64,000 nucleotides of DNA from Streptomyces sp. NBC_00878 (GCF_026341515.1 NZ_JAPEOK010000001.1:2666001-2730000), one strand, 5' to 3'. Numbered from the stretch's first letter, positions 16,208 through 23,978 are shown. Program-made: numbers and translations. The notes: generated from the letters alone by a model not told the origin.

Positions 16208-16390
16208 TCCGGGTCCCCCGTGCTCCGTTGCCAAGATCGGTAAGTTGTCGGTGGTACACGCGAGTTGACGGTTCGGCGCCCGCTATGGACGGTTCAGCGC
16301 CCGCTCTGCCCTGGGTGACGCAGCGTAACCACCCGCAAGTTCCGGCCAGGGCGCTTCTTCACTCGTTCAGCGCAACGAATCAACCCCGCC

Positions 16391-16427
16391 TTGACGGCGG
16401 AAAACTGTAAGTGGCTAAGTACTCACA
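16391..16427 (+). promoter_or_regulatory. Likely leaderless promoter and operator of the TetR gene
   Basis: TTGACG at 16391-16396 and TAAGTA at 16416-16421 (19-nt spacing; CTAAGT at 16415 gives 18) lie just before the ATG at 16427, so the transcription start would fall on or next to the start codon. Overlapping the -10 is an imperfect inverted repeat TGTAAGT-8 nt-ACTCACA, containing AGTACT, a plausible TetR autorepression site. Confidence 0.5.
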
Positions 16428-16993
16428 TGCAGACCGAACGACGCCGCCACCTGTCCACCGCCGACGAACGCCGCGAGTCGGTCCTCCGCACCGCCATCGG
16501 GGCCTTCGCCTCGCGGGGGTACTTCGGCACGACGACCACGGAGGTGGCCAAGGCCGCCGGGATCTCCCAGGCGTACGTCTACCGGCTGTTCCCGAACAAG
16601 GAGTCCCTGTTCGCCGCGGTCGTCGAGCACTGCTTCGCCAAGGTGCGCGAGAGCCTGGAAGCGGGTGTGGCCCAGGCGGAGGGCAGCTCCCCGGAGGCGG
16701 TGCTCTCGTCGATGGGCGACGCCTACGCCTACTTGATCAGCGACAACGACCTCCTGCTCGTCCAGCTGCACGCCCAGGCGGCCGCGGTCTCCGTACCCGC
16801 GATCCGGGACACCGTACGAGCGGGGTACGCGCGCACCGTGGAGTACGTGCGCGGCGCCTCCGGGGGCGACGACCGGCAGGTCCAGGAGTTCTTCGCCGTC
16901 GGCATGCTCTGCCATCTCGTGGTGTCGCTGGGGGCGGAGGAAGTGGACGCCCCCTGGACGCGCACGCTCACGGCGGGCATCCGACACCACTGA
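16427..16993 (+). CDS. TetR-family transcriptional regulator
   Basis: 188 residues. Residues ~15-60 form the TetR_N helix-turn-helix (VLRTAIGAFASRGYFGTTTTE, then VAKAAGISQAYVYRLFPNKE, the recognition helix with YxxFxxKE). The C-terminal ligand domain is helical and carries SDNDLLLVQLHAQAAA, a pattern seen in streptomycete regulators of drug or redox pumps. A longer start at 16391 would place the start codon inside the -35 element, so I use ATG 16427. No transporter lies beside it; the divergent amidase gene is the nearest candidate target. Likely autoregulated. Confidence 0.9.
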   Translation: MQTERRRHLSTADERRESVLRTAIGAFASRGYFGTTTTEVAKAAGISQAYVYRLFPNKESLFAAVVEHCFAKVRESLEAGVAQAEGSSPEAVLSSMGDAYAYLISDNDLLLVQLHAQAAAVSVPAIRDTVRAGYARTVEYVRGASGGDDRQVQEFFAVGMLCHLVVSLGAEEVDAPWTRTLTAGIRHH

Positions 16994-17052
16994 CGAGCCG
17001 GCCCCGGGCGGGACGAGGAACCAGGAACGAGTGATCGGCCACTCAAGCTCGC

Positions 17053-17113
17053 GCCGCGCGGGAACCAAGGACTGGCGCCGCGCAGGAACCGAAGCCTCGT
17101 GCCGCGCAGGAAC
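17053..17113. repeat. 24-bp direct repeat, about 2.6 copies
   Basis: Units starting GCCGCGCGGGAACC at 17053-17076, GCCGCGCAGGAACC at 17077-17100 and a partial copy from 17101. Located between the TetR stop and the terminator shared with the DUF3710 gene. Confidence 0.7.
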
Positions 17114-17156
17114 GGCGTTGGGCCGCGCTCCCCGAGGGGAGTGCGGCCCAACGCCG
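17113..17156. terminator. Bidirectional terminator hairpin between tetR and the DUF3710 gene
   Basis: A ~20-bp GC-rich stem (17113-17133 pairing with 17138-17156, one G-T wobble) with a GAGG-type loop. It separates the convergent TetR and DUF3710 genes. Confidence 0.75.
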
Positions 17157-17179
17157 TACTTCCGTGTACGCGGCTGCGG

Positions 17180-17941
17180 CTACCGGACCTCGGTGATCTC
17201 CGGTCCGCGCTGCAACTGCCCCATGCCGCCGGAGAAGCGGGAACCGGCCTGCTCCTCCTGCTGGACACCCTCGGCGACCATCTGCGCGTCGTCCGGCAGC
17301 TTCAGGACGATCGGGTCGCGCGGAGCCATCGGGCCCTCACCGCGGACCACCACGGTGTCCCGGAAGATCTGCTCCAGCAGACCGGCGGCCTGCGGCTGCA
17401 CCGCGCCCTGCCCGGAGATCACTCCGCGCAGGAACCAGCGAGGACCGTCCACGCCGACGAACCGGACGACCTGGAAGCCACCCGTCCCGTCCGGCAGCTG
17501 CACCGGTACCTGGGCGCGCAGCTCCCAGCCCAGCGGGCCCTCGACCTCGTCGATGACACCGCCCTGCTGGGTGATGCCGGTGGCGATCTCCTCGCGCACC
17601 TCGCCCCAGATGCCCTCGCGCTTGGGAGCGGCGAAGGCCTGCAACTGGACGGCGCTGTCCTTCAGCACCACGGTCGCCGCGACGATGGCGTCACCCGCGA
17701 CCTCCACCCGAAGCTCCATGCCGTCGACCCCGGGTACGAAGATGCCACCCAGGTCGACCCGGCCCTCGGCCGGATCACGGACCTCGGTGCTGTCCCAGGG
17801 ACCGTCGGGGCGCGGCTCGGGCTCGAGCTTCACGCGCTCGCGCTCCGCACCGTCCGCCTCAGTGCCGACACTGTCGACGACCTGCTCGGCCTCGCCCGCC
17901 GCGTCCTCGGCGGCACTGCCCTTCTTGCGACGTCCGAACAC
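17180..17941 (-). CDS. DUF3710 family protein
   Basis: 253 residues, starting at GTG 17939-17941 after GGGAAGGACAG. The acidic, low-complexity N-terminus (VFGRRKKGSAAEDAAGEAE) is followed by the DUF3710 core: GPWDSTEV, RVDLGGIFVPGVDGMELRVE, then strands ending WFLRGVISGQGA and a C-terminal RGEGPMAPRDPIVLKLP. The family is restricted to actinobacteria and always near dut; its role is unknown. The gene begins one base after the dut stop, so it is the distal gene of a thioesterase-dut-DUF3710 operon. Confidence 0.88.
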   Translation of the reverse strand: MFGRRKKGSAAEDAAGEAEQVVDSVGTEADGAERERVKLEPEPRPDGPWDSTEVRDPAEGRVDLGGIFVPGVDGMELRVEVAGDAIVAATVVLKDSAVQLQAFAAPKREGIWGEVREEIATGITQQGGVIDEVEGPLGWELRAQVPVQLPDGTGGFQVVRFVGVDGPRWFLRGVISGQGAVQPQAAGLLEQIFRDTVVVRGEGPMAPRDPIVLKLPDDAQMVAEGVQQEEQAGSRFSGGMGQLQRGPEITEVR

Positions 17942-17942
17942 G

Positions 17943-18464
17943 TCACTGTCCTTCCCGGTCGGATACGACCGATGCGTATCGATTCCCACCCGCTGTGCCG
18001 CCCACGGCGGCATGCCCGCCGGTGGACCCGAAGCCCCCCGCGGCCCGCGCCGAGTCGGGAAGCTCCGCCACCTCCTGGAAGCGCACCTTCTCGACCTGCT
18101 GGACGATCAGTTGGGCAATCCGGTCGAAGCGCTCGAACCGCACGGACTCGCGCGGGTCGAGATTCACCACGATCACCTTGATCTCCCCACGGTACCCGGC
18201 ATCAACCGTCCCCGGGGCATTCACTAGGGCGACACCGCAGCGAGCGGCAAGCCCGGAACGGGGGTGCACGAAGGCCGCGTACCCCTCGGGCAGCGCGATG
18301 CACACACCCGTGGGCAGCACGGCCCTCTCACCTGGTTCCAGTACGTGGCTCTCCGTCGTCCGGAGGTCCGCGCCCGCGTCACCGGGGTGCGCGTATTCCG
18401 GAAGCGGTACGTCCGGATCGACGCGCTTGATCAGCACGCCCACGGGAGTCGGGGCCGGGGTCAC
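17943..18464 (-). CDS. dut: dUTP diphosphatase (dUTPase)
   Basis: 173 residues. Hydrolyses dUTP to dUMP and PPi, preventing uracil incorporation and feeding dTMP synthesis; acts as a cytoplasmic homotrimer. All five family motifs are present: HPGDAGADL, PRSGLA, GTVDAGYRGEI (catalytic Asp), RIAQLIVQ and the C-terminal P-loop-like RAAGGFGSTGGH. The start is GTG 18462-18464, overlapping the stop of the upstream thioesterase gene by 4 nt (GTGA). A 25-residue tail beyond motif 5 is longer than usual and Gly/Ala rich. Confidence 0.96.
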   Translation of the reverse strand: MTPAPTPVGVLIKRVDPDVPLPEYAHPGDAGADLRTTESHVLEPGERAVLPTGVCIALPEGYAAFVHPRSGLAARCGVALVNAPGTVDAGYRGEIKVIVVNLDPRESVRFERFDRIAQLIVQQVEKVRFQEVAELPDSARAAGGFGSTGGHAAVGGTAGGNRYASVVSDREGQ

Positions 18465-19045
18465 GGGTTCACCTCGAAGGCACGGGCACGGCGGACCTGG
18501 TCGGGGTCATCCATAGCGGCACGGATCTCCTCCGGGCGGCCGTTGTCGATGAAGTGCTCGACCTTCACTTCGAGGAAGAGGGCGTCCGCGCGGACGGCGA
18601 GGGGTCCGTCCGGGCCGCCGATCCGTCCGGTGGCGGACGAGTAGATCTTGCGCCCCGCCACCGCCGTCACCTCGGCCTCCAGGTACAGCACGGTGCCGAC
18701 GGGCACGGGCCGTACGAAGTCGGTCTCCAGCCGTCCGGTCACGGCGATGCTGCGCAGCAGCCAGTTCAGCGAGCCGAGGCTCTCGTCGAGGGCGCTCGCG
18801 AGCACTCCGCCGTGCGCGAGACCGGGAGCGCCCTGGTGGGCGGGCTTCACGGTGAACTCGGCGGTGATGCTCACCCCTTCGCCCGCGCGGGCCTCCAGGT
18901 GCAGTCCGTGCGGCTGCTCGCCGCCGCAGCCGAAACACTGGCCGTAGTGCGCGCCGAGCAGTTCGCCCGGGGCGGGCGCGTCGGGGTGCCGCACCGGCGC
19001 CACGGCGTCGGCCGGGGGCCGCAGAGCTGAAGATGTACCACTCAC
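18461..19045 (-). CDS. PaaI-type hotdog thioesterase with N-terminal Cys motif
   Basis: 194 residues. A short N-terminal tail leads to QCFGCGGEQPHGLHL, a C-x2-C motif seen in actinobacterial PaaI-like proteins, then the hotdog domain (~55-165) with the central helix entry LAHGGVLASALDESLG. These enzymes hydrolyse acyl-CoA thioesters; the substrate here is unknown. The start is GTG 19043-19045 with GGAGGTAAGG upstream. It heads an operon with dut (4-nt overlap) and DUF3710 and is divergent from the DUF3093 gene. Confidence 0.85.
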   Translation of the reverse strand: MSGTSSALRPPADAVAPVRHPDAPAPGELLGAHYGQCFGCGGEQPHGLHLEARAGEGVSITAEFTVKPAHQGAPGLAHGGVLASALDESLGSLNWLLRSIAVTGRLETDFVRPVPVGTVLYLEAEVTAVAGRKIYSSATGRIGGPDGPLAVRADALFLEVKVEHFIDNGRPEEIRAAMDDPDQVRRARAFEVNP

Positions 19046-19103
19046 AGGCGCAGACCTTACCTCCGCGTCAGGGCCGCGCACGCACCGTGGCAGGCTAGGC
19101 CTT

Positions 19104-19568
19104 ATGCAGCTTTCCGCCTCGCCGTACGAAGAACGTCTGACCGCTCCGCGTTCCTGGTGGTTCATCAGCCTGCTGGTGGGTCTCTCGATGGCCCTGATCC
19201 TGCTGCCGTTCGGCACGCTGCCCCTGCTGGGCGGCTTCGTCGGCGGCACGGCGGTCGCGGCCGTGATGGCGAGTTCGTACGGCTCCGTGCGGATCCGCGT
19301 GGTGGCCGGCTCCCTGATCGCGGGCGACGCGAAGATCCCGGTCTCGGCCCTCGGCGAGGCCCACGTCCTCGACCCCGAGGAGACCCGCGCCTGGCGCACG
19401 TTCAAGGCCGACACCCGCGCCTTCATGCTCCTGCGCTCCTACATCCCCACGGCGCTCCGCGTGGAGGTCACCGACCCGACGGACCCGACCCCGTACCTGT
19501 ACCTGTCGACGCGCGAGCCGGAACGCCTGGCAGCGGCCCTCGAAGCGGCACGGACGACAACGCCATAG
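19104..19568 (+). CDS. DUF3093 family membrane protein
   Basis: 154 residues. The N-terminal 65 residues hold two close membrane helices (WWFISLLVGLSMALILLPFG, then FVGGTAVAAVMASS), followed by a cytoplasmic beta-rich domain that resembles PH/DUF3093 proteins (VRIRVVAGSLIAG, ALGEAHVLDPEE, YLYLSTREPERLAAAL). It is the divergently transcribed partner of the dut operon, the same arrangement as mycobacterial Rv2697c/Rv2698 (from memory). Function unknown. Confidence 0.88.
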   Translation: MQLSASPYEERLTAPRSWWFISLLVGLSMALILLPFGTLPLLGGFVGGTAVAAVMASSYGSVRIRVVAGSLIAGDAKIPVSALGEAHVLDPEETRAWRTFKADTRAFMLLRSYIPTALRVEVTDPTDPTPYLYLSTREPERLAAALEAARTTTP

Positions 19569-19582
19569 ACGAGCCTGGACCC

Positions 19583-19659
19583 GGCTTCCGGCTTCCGGCT
19601 TCCGGCTTCCGGCTTCCGGCTTCCGGCTTCCGGCTTCCGGCTTCCGGCTTCCGGCTTCC
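19583..19659. repeat. Heptanucleotide microsatellite (GGCTTCC) x 11
   Basis: Eleven perfect tandem copies of GGCTTCC, 77 bp, with no interruption. It lies 14 nt after the DUF3093 stop and about 95 nt from the stop of the convergent EcsC-like gene, so it is intergenic and between two gene ends. Confidence 0.95.
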
Positions 19660-19753
19660 GGGCGAGCCTTGGCCGTGCTCGCGCTCGCGTTCGTGTCCCG
19701 TACGGAAACTTTCCCTTCCGCGGGTCAGAACTTTGCCTGCCGCGGCCAGGAGG

Positions 19754-20650
19754 TCAGCGCCCCAGCTCCTTGGGGATCTCGCCGATGCGCAGGGGGTCGG
19801 TGGGCTTCTCCAGAGGCGGCAGCGACGGAAGCGCGTCCCACGGCACCTGGACCTTGCGGAGGTCCTTGCGGATGCGCTCCGCGAGCTTTCTCGTGTCACG
19901 GCGGTTCATGACCGCCCCGACCGCGGCGCCGACCATGAACGGCATCAGGTTCGGCAGGTTTCTGACCATGCGCTTCATGATCTGCTGGCGCAGCTCGCGC
20001 TTGAGCTGGCCCCCCAGGGCCGCGTTGATCGTCGACGGCTTGGTCACGTCGATTCCGCGCTCCTCCGACCACGAACTCAGATACGTGGTGCTGCGCTGCT
20101 TCAGACTGCCCGGCGGCCGCAGGCCATAGACCTCGTACAACTCGGCGATCAGCTTCATCTCGATCGCGGCGACGCCGGTGATCTCCGCGGCCAGCTCGGT
20201 GGGCATCGCCGGCGGTACGGGCATCATCGCGGCGGCGCCGATTCCCGCGCCGACCGTGGACGTCGCGTTGCACGCGCCCGCCACGAGCTTGTCCGCGAGC
20301 TGCTCGGGGCCGAGGCCCGGGAACTGCCTGCGGAGCGTCGCGAGGTCGCGTACGGGGATGCGCGGGGCGTTCTCGATGAGGCGGTCGGTGAGGTACGCCA
20401 GGCCCGCCCTGGCGCGGCTGCCGCCCTTGCGGACGCCTTCCTTGACCCCGTGGCCGACCGCGGCCGCCCTGCGTTTTGCGACAGACGCCTTCGGAACCGG
20501 CACCTCCAGGGCACCGGAGGCGCCTGTCGCGTCCACTGCTTCGAGCGAGGCCGGGTGGCCTCGCTCGTCGTCACGCATGCCGTCCGGAGACGGACCGGCC
20601 GCTCCCTGGTCACGAAAGCGGCGCTTCCAGGGCGGGGTCGAGCCTGTCAC
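19754..20650 (-). CDS. Uncharacterised EcsC-like protein
   Basis: 298 residues, taken from GTG 20648-20650 (GAGGCAGGG upstream); an inner ATG at 20578 is an alternative. The centre (about 125-185) has AGIGAAAMMPVPPAMPTELAAE followed by a helix ITGVAAIEMKLIAELYEVYG, which is the Gly/Pro-rich hydrophobic pattern of EcsC-family proteins. A second hydrophobic stretch, NLPNLMPFMVGAAVGAVMN, precedes a basic C-terminus. It may associate with membranes. I cannot assign a biochemical role, and the EcsC link rests on pattern only. Convergent with the DUF3093 gene. Confidence 0.6.
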   Translation of the reverse strand: MTGSTPPWKRRFRDQGAAGPSPDGMRDDERGHPASLEAVDATGASGALEVPVPKASVAKRRAAAVGHGVKEGVRKGGSRARAGLAYLTDRLIENAPRIPVRDLATLRRQFPGLGPEQLADKLVAGACNATSTVGAGIGAAAMMPVPPAMPTELAAEITGVAAIEMKLIAELYEVYGLRPPGSLKQRSTTYLSSWSEERGIDVTKPSTINAALGGQLKRELRQQIMKRMVRNLPNLMPFMVGAAVGAVMNRRDTRKLAERIRKDLRKVQVPWDALPSLPPLEKPTDPLRIGEIPKELGR

Positions 20651-20663
20651 GGCCGACCCTGCC

Positions 20664-20960
20664 TCAGTCGCAGTCGCGGCAGATCGGCTGGCCGTTCTTC
20701 TCGCGGGCCAGCTGGCTGCGGTGGTGGACCAGGAAGCAGCTCATGCAGGTGAACTCGTCCTGCTGCTTCGGCAGGACCCGGACGGCCAACTCCTCGTTCG
20801 AGAGGTCCGCACCGGGCAGTTCCAGGCCTTCTGCGGCCTCGAACTCGTCCACATCGACCGCCGAAGTCGACTTGTCGTTCCGGCGAGCCTTCAGTTCTTC
20901 AAGGCTGTCCGAGTCGACGTCGTCGTCGGTCTTGCGTGGGGTGTCGTAATCCGTTGCCAT
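20664..20960 (-). CDS. DUF4193 family zinc-ribbon protein
   Basis: 98 residues. An acidic N-terminal half (MATDYDTPRKTDDDVDSDS) leads to a C-terminal zinc ribbon with C-x2-C (TCMSCF) and C-x2-C (ICRDCD) about 24 residues apart. DUF4193 is an actinobacterial family of unknown function that from memory corresponds to Rv2699c beside dut and suhB. ATG 20960 has GGGGGAGAGCGAC upstream; the 14 codons before it are discarded. It is followed 13 nt later by the EcsC-like gene on the same strand. Confidence 0.9.
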   Translation of the reverse strand: MATDYDTPRKTDDDVDSDSLEELKARRNDKSTSAVDVDEFEAAEGLELPGADLSNEELAVRVLPKQQDEFTCMSCFLVHHRSQLAREKNGQPICRDCD

Positions 20961-21353
20961 GTCGCTCTCCCCCTCTGGGTATCTACGGTGTCTCCAGCGC
21001 ACGTAACGCGTGAGAGGCCGGACTTGTGCCCGACCTGAGGCGGAGATTTTGCCTCACATCAAGGTCTGTTACTCAATCGACACCCAATCGGACCCCTCAA
21101 GAGTGATCGGCTTGGATGGCGAACGGGACCGTACACGGTCCGAATGCCGCACTTCAAAGGCGTCTCACCGTGTACTTCCCGTGATCTGGACCCCCGAAAA
21201 CCCGGATTTTCCCGGCTTTACGACAGCCCTCTTGATCACGGAGAGTAGATGGCCGGAAATTCGCCCTTGTGATCGATCACACACGAGGCGACCCTCTGCA
21301 AGCCCAGAAAATTCCGCGCAAAGCGAACATCCTCGCGTGTCGGCGACATGGTC
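20961..21353. other. Upstream region of the DUF4193 gene, no gene recognised
   Basis: About 390 bases between the DUF4193 start and the cutS stop (both minus strand). It is less GC-rich than its surroundings and includes ATCACACA and GATC-rich stretches. It should contain the DUF4193 promoter, but I could not place one with confidence. Confidence 0.4.
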
Positions 21354-22595
21354 TCAGACAGGCAGGGTGACTCGCATCACCAGCCCACCTCCCTCGCGCG
21401 GTTCCGCGGCGATGTGACCGCCGTGTGCACGGGCCACCGACCTGGCGATCGACAGGCCCAGACCCACGCCCTTGTCACTGCCCGTCCGCTCCGTGCGCAG
21501 TCGCCGGAAAGGCTCGAAAAGATTGTCGATCTCGTACGCGGGGACCACGGGCCCCGTATTGGAGACCACGAGGACCGCCTGACCGTGCTGCACCTCTGTG
21601 GTCACCTCGACCCAGCCGTCCTCCGCCACGTTGTACCGCACGGCGTTCTGAACGAGGTTCAGGGCGATCCGCTCCAGGAGGACGCCGCTGCCCTGGACGA
21701 CCGCGGCGGCCCGCTTCCCGCGGATCATGACGCCCTTCGCCTCGGCCTCACCGCGCACCTGGTCGATGGCCTGCGAGGCGACCTCGGCGAGATCGACCGG
21801 CTTGCGTTCGACGATCTGGTTGTCACTGCGGGCGAGCAGCAGCAGGCCCTCGACGAGCTGCTCGCTGCGCTCGTTCGTGGCGAGCAGCGTCTTGCCGAGC
21901 TGCTGGAGCTCCACGGGCGCACCCGGATCGGACAGGTGCACCTCCAGGAGCGTGCGGTTGATCGCGAGGGGCGTCCGCAGCTCGTGCGAGGCGTTCCCCA
22001 CGAACCGCTGCTGGGCCGTGAAGGCCCGCTGCAGCCGCTCCAACATGTCGTCGAAGGTGTCCGCCAGCTCCTTGAACTCGTCGTCGGGACCGTCCAGTTC
22101 GATCCGCCGCGACAGGTCCGAGCCCGCCACCGCGCGCGCGGTGCGCGTGATCCGGCCGAGCGGGGACAGCACCCGGCCGGCCATCGCGTAGCCGAAGGCG
22201 AACGCGATGACGGCAAGGCCCAGCAGGGCGAGGAGCGAGCGGCTGAGGAGGCCGTCCAGGGCGTGCTGCTGCTGGATGGCGGTGCACTCCTTGAGGATCG
22301 CGTTCACCTCTTCGTTGCTCCTGGCGCCGCTCAGCTGGGGGCAGGTCTCGCTGTAGAGCTTGAGGTCGGTGCCAGTCACCTGGAAGGAGACGCCACTGCC
22401 CTGGCGGAGTGCCTGGGCCGCCAACAGGTAGATGATCGACAACAGCAGGATCCCGGCGATCAGGAACATCCCGCCGTACAGCAGCGTGAGCCGTATCCGG
22501 ATGGTCGGACGCAGCCAGGGGAACGGCGGCTCCGGTTTCCTCGGGTCCCAGGTGGGCTTCGGGGGTGCCTTGGGAGGAGCGGGTGTCGTGGTCAT
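21354..22595 (-). CDS. cutS: CutS, sensor histidine kinase
   Basis: 413 residues. A proline-rich cytoplasmic N-terminus, TM1 (~35-62), an extracellular sensor (~63-110), TM2 (~115-137), HAMP, HisKA with SHELRTPLAINRTLLE, and HATPase (NLVQNAVRYNV, then DKGVGLGLSIA). The sensor contains two cysteines, Cys85 in SETCPQL and Cys104 in LKECTAI, able to form a disulfide; from memory, S. coelicolor CutS has this pair and CutRS has been linked to extracellular redox/secretion stress and antibiotic control. Follows cutR by 6 nt in one operon. Length and neighbours agree with the S. coelicolor cutRS locus. Confidence 0.9.
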   Translation of the reverse strand: MTTTPAPPKAPPKPTWDPRKPEPPFPWLRPTIRIRLTLLYGGMFLIAGILLLSIIYLLAAQALRQGSGVSFQVTGTDLKLYSETCPQLSGARSNEEVNAILKECTAIQQQHALDGLLSRSLLALLGLAVIAFAFGYAMAGRVLSPLGRITRTARAVAGSDLSRRIELDGPDDEFKELADTFDDMLERLQRAFTAQQRFVGNASHELRTPLAINRTLLEVHLSDPGAPVELQQLGKTLLATNERSEQLVEGLLLLARSDNQIVERKPVDLAEVASQAIDQVRGEAEAKGVMIRGKRAAAVVQGSGVLLERIALNLVQNAVRYNVAEDGWVEVTTEVQHGQAVLVVSNTGPVVPAYEIDNLFEPFRRLRTERTGSDKGVGLGLSIARSVARAHGGHIAAEPREGGGLVMRVTLPV

Positions 22596-22601
22596 CGAAT
22601 A

Positions 22602-23255
22602 TCAGATCCGGTAACCGGAACCGGGCACCGTGACGATGACCGCGGGCTCACCGAGCTTGCGGCGCAGGGTCATCACCGTGACGCGCACGACGTTGGTGAA
22701 CGGGTCGGTGTTCTCGTCCCAGGCCTTCTCCAGGAGCTGTTCGGCGGAGACGACGGCGCCCTCGCTGCGCAGCAGCACCTCCAGGACGGCGAACTCCTTG
22801 GGCGCGAGCTGGACCTCCTTGCCGTCGCGGAAGACCTCGCGGCGGTTGGGGTCGAGCTTGATCCCGGCCCGCTCCAGCACCGGCGGCAGCGGCAGGCTCG
22901 TACGCCGGCCGAGGGCACGCACGCGTGCCGTCAGCTCGCTGAACGCGAAGGGCTTGGGGAGGTAGTCGTCGGCGCCGATCTCCAGGCCCTCCACCCGGTC
23001 GCTGACGTCTCCGGAGGCCGTGAGCATCAGCACGCGCGTGGGCAGGCCGAGCTCGACGATCTTGCGGCAGACGTCGTCGCCGTGCACGAGGGGGAGGTCG
23101 CGGTCGAGGACGACCACGTCATAGTCGTTGACGCCGATGCGCTCCAGGGCGGCCGCACCGTCATACACGACGTCGACGGCCATGGCCTCCCGGCGCAGTC
23201 CGGTGGCCACCGCATCGGCGAGCAGCTGCTCGTCCTCGACGACGAGTACGCGCAC
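22602..23255 (-). CDS. cutR: CutR, OmpR-type response regulator
   Basis: 217 residues, the same length I recall for S. coelicolor CutR. Receiver: VRVLVVEDE acidic pocket, phospho-acceptor Asp51 in VVVLDRDLP, Lys in LPKPF; C-terminal winged helix with LAPKEFAVLEVLLRSEG and RRKLGEPAVI. The start is GTG 23253-23255 with GAGGAAGGACAAGC upstream; a 33-codon extension lacks conservation. It is first in the cutRS operon. In S. lividans/coelicolor the system represses actinorhodin production (established there). Confidence 0.92.
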   Translation of the reverse strand: MRVLVVEDEQLLADAVATGLRREAMAVDVVYDGAAALERIGVNDYDVVVLDRDLPLVHGDDVCRKIVELGLPTRVLMLTASGDVSDRVEGLEIGADDYLPKPFAFSELTARVRALGRRTSLPLPPVLERAGIKLDPNRREVFRDGKEVQLAPKEFAVLEVLLRSEGAVVSAEQLLEKAWDENTDPFTNVVRVTVMTLRRKLGEPAVIVTVPGSGYRI

Positions 23256-23645
23256 GTCGCTTGTCCTTCCTCTGTCCACCCGCGTAGCGCCTTCTCGGCG
23301 CACACGGGCAGGGTCTGTCGCGGGTTGAGTCTCCATCCTGCCCTTTTCGGCCATAAGTCGGCTGTAAGGCGGAGGCGGGGGCCGGGAATGCGAGATTTTC
23401 TCGCGCGGTTGAGGTTTCCGTGGAAGGGAGCGGGGGGAGGACGGCTTTACACCCCGCGATCACGCTCTGCTTGTGCCGCACCACCATGCGGTATGCCATG
23501 GTCCGCTTCCGCAGGGCGGGCGTGGGTGTCCGGCGCCGTCGCCGCCCAGCAGGGGCAGCGCTGGGCATCCTGGAGACGTGATCGCCCCTTCCGAACGGCA
23601 CACCCCCGTGCCACCGACCCACGACCCAGGACGAGGGGGCGCAGC
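23256..23645. other. Promoter region of cutR and of the small plus-strand gene
   Basis: About 390 bases. It must contain the divergent promoters of cutRS (minus) and of the 57-residue gene (plus). Frames on both strands are open but Arg/Pro-rich and unconvincing. No inverted repeat typical of a CutR site could be singled out by eye. Confidence 0.4.
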
Positions 23646-23819
23646 ATGGACGCATTCACCGCAGGACTTCTGCAGCGCATAAGGGCGACCGAGTCCGACC
23701 TGACGATGGCTCGCGAGACCGGCGACGACTTCCTCGCGGAGGTCGAGCAGGCAGAGCTCGACGACCTGCACCGCCTCGCCGCCGAGCACGGTGTACAGCT
23801 CGGCGCGACACGCGTCTGA
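23646..23819 (+). CDS. Small conserved helical protein (57 aa)
   Basis: Starts at ATG 23646 after GGACGAGGGGGCGCAGC and ends at TGA 23817-23819. The peptide is a single amphipathic helix-rich unit (MDAFTAGLLQRIRATESDL, then DDFLAEVEQAELDDLHRLA) with an acidic face and no membrane segment. It is monocistronic with its own terminator. I recall similar short proteins in many Streptomyces genomes next to cutRS, but no function is known. Confidence 0.65.
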   Translation: MDAFTAGLLQRIRATESDLTMARETGDDFLAEVEQAELDDLHRLAAEHGVQLGATRV

Positions 23820-23836
23820 TCAGCTCGCACGAGAGC

Positions 23837-23875
23837 GGGCCCCGGCATCGATCCAGTGCCGGGGCCCCTCTTTTT
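23837..23875 (+). terminator. Intrinsic terminator with T-tract after the 57-aa gene
   Basis: Perfect 11-bp stem (23837-23847 with 23857-23867), 9-nt loop, followed by CTCTTTTT. One of the few terminators in this window with a real T-run. Confidence 0.9.
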
Positions 23876-23904
23876 GGGGCTCGGTTCGCCTCCGGGGCGC
23901 TACA

Positions 23905-23978
23905 GCCTGTGTCGAGAGGGTGACCGTGCTCGACCCTCCTTCGTCGGGCCTCCGCGCGCTCACCCTCTCGACACAGGC
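23905..23978. repeat. Perfect 19-bp inverted repeat with a 36-nt loop
   Basis: GCCTGTGTCGAGAGGGTGA at 23905-23923 and its exact reverse complement at 23960-23978. It lies between the terminator of the 57-aa gene and the suhB stop (about 95 nt from the latter). It could act as a suhB terminator or be a remnant of a small mobile element; there is no T-run. Confidence 0.8.

Noticed and set aside
23455..23600. Possible extra small gene (about 32 aa, plus strand near 23490)
   Set aside because: Arg-rich translation and no Shine-Dalgarno.
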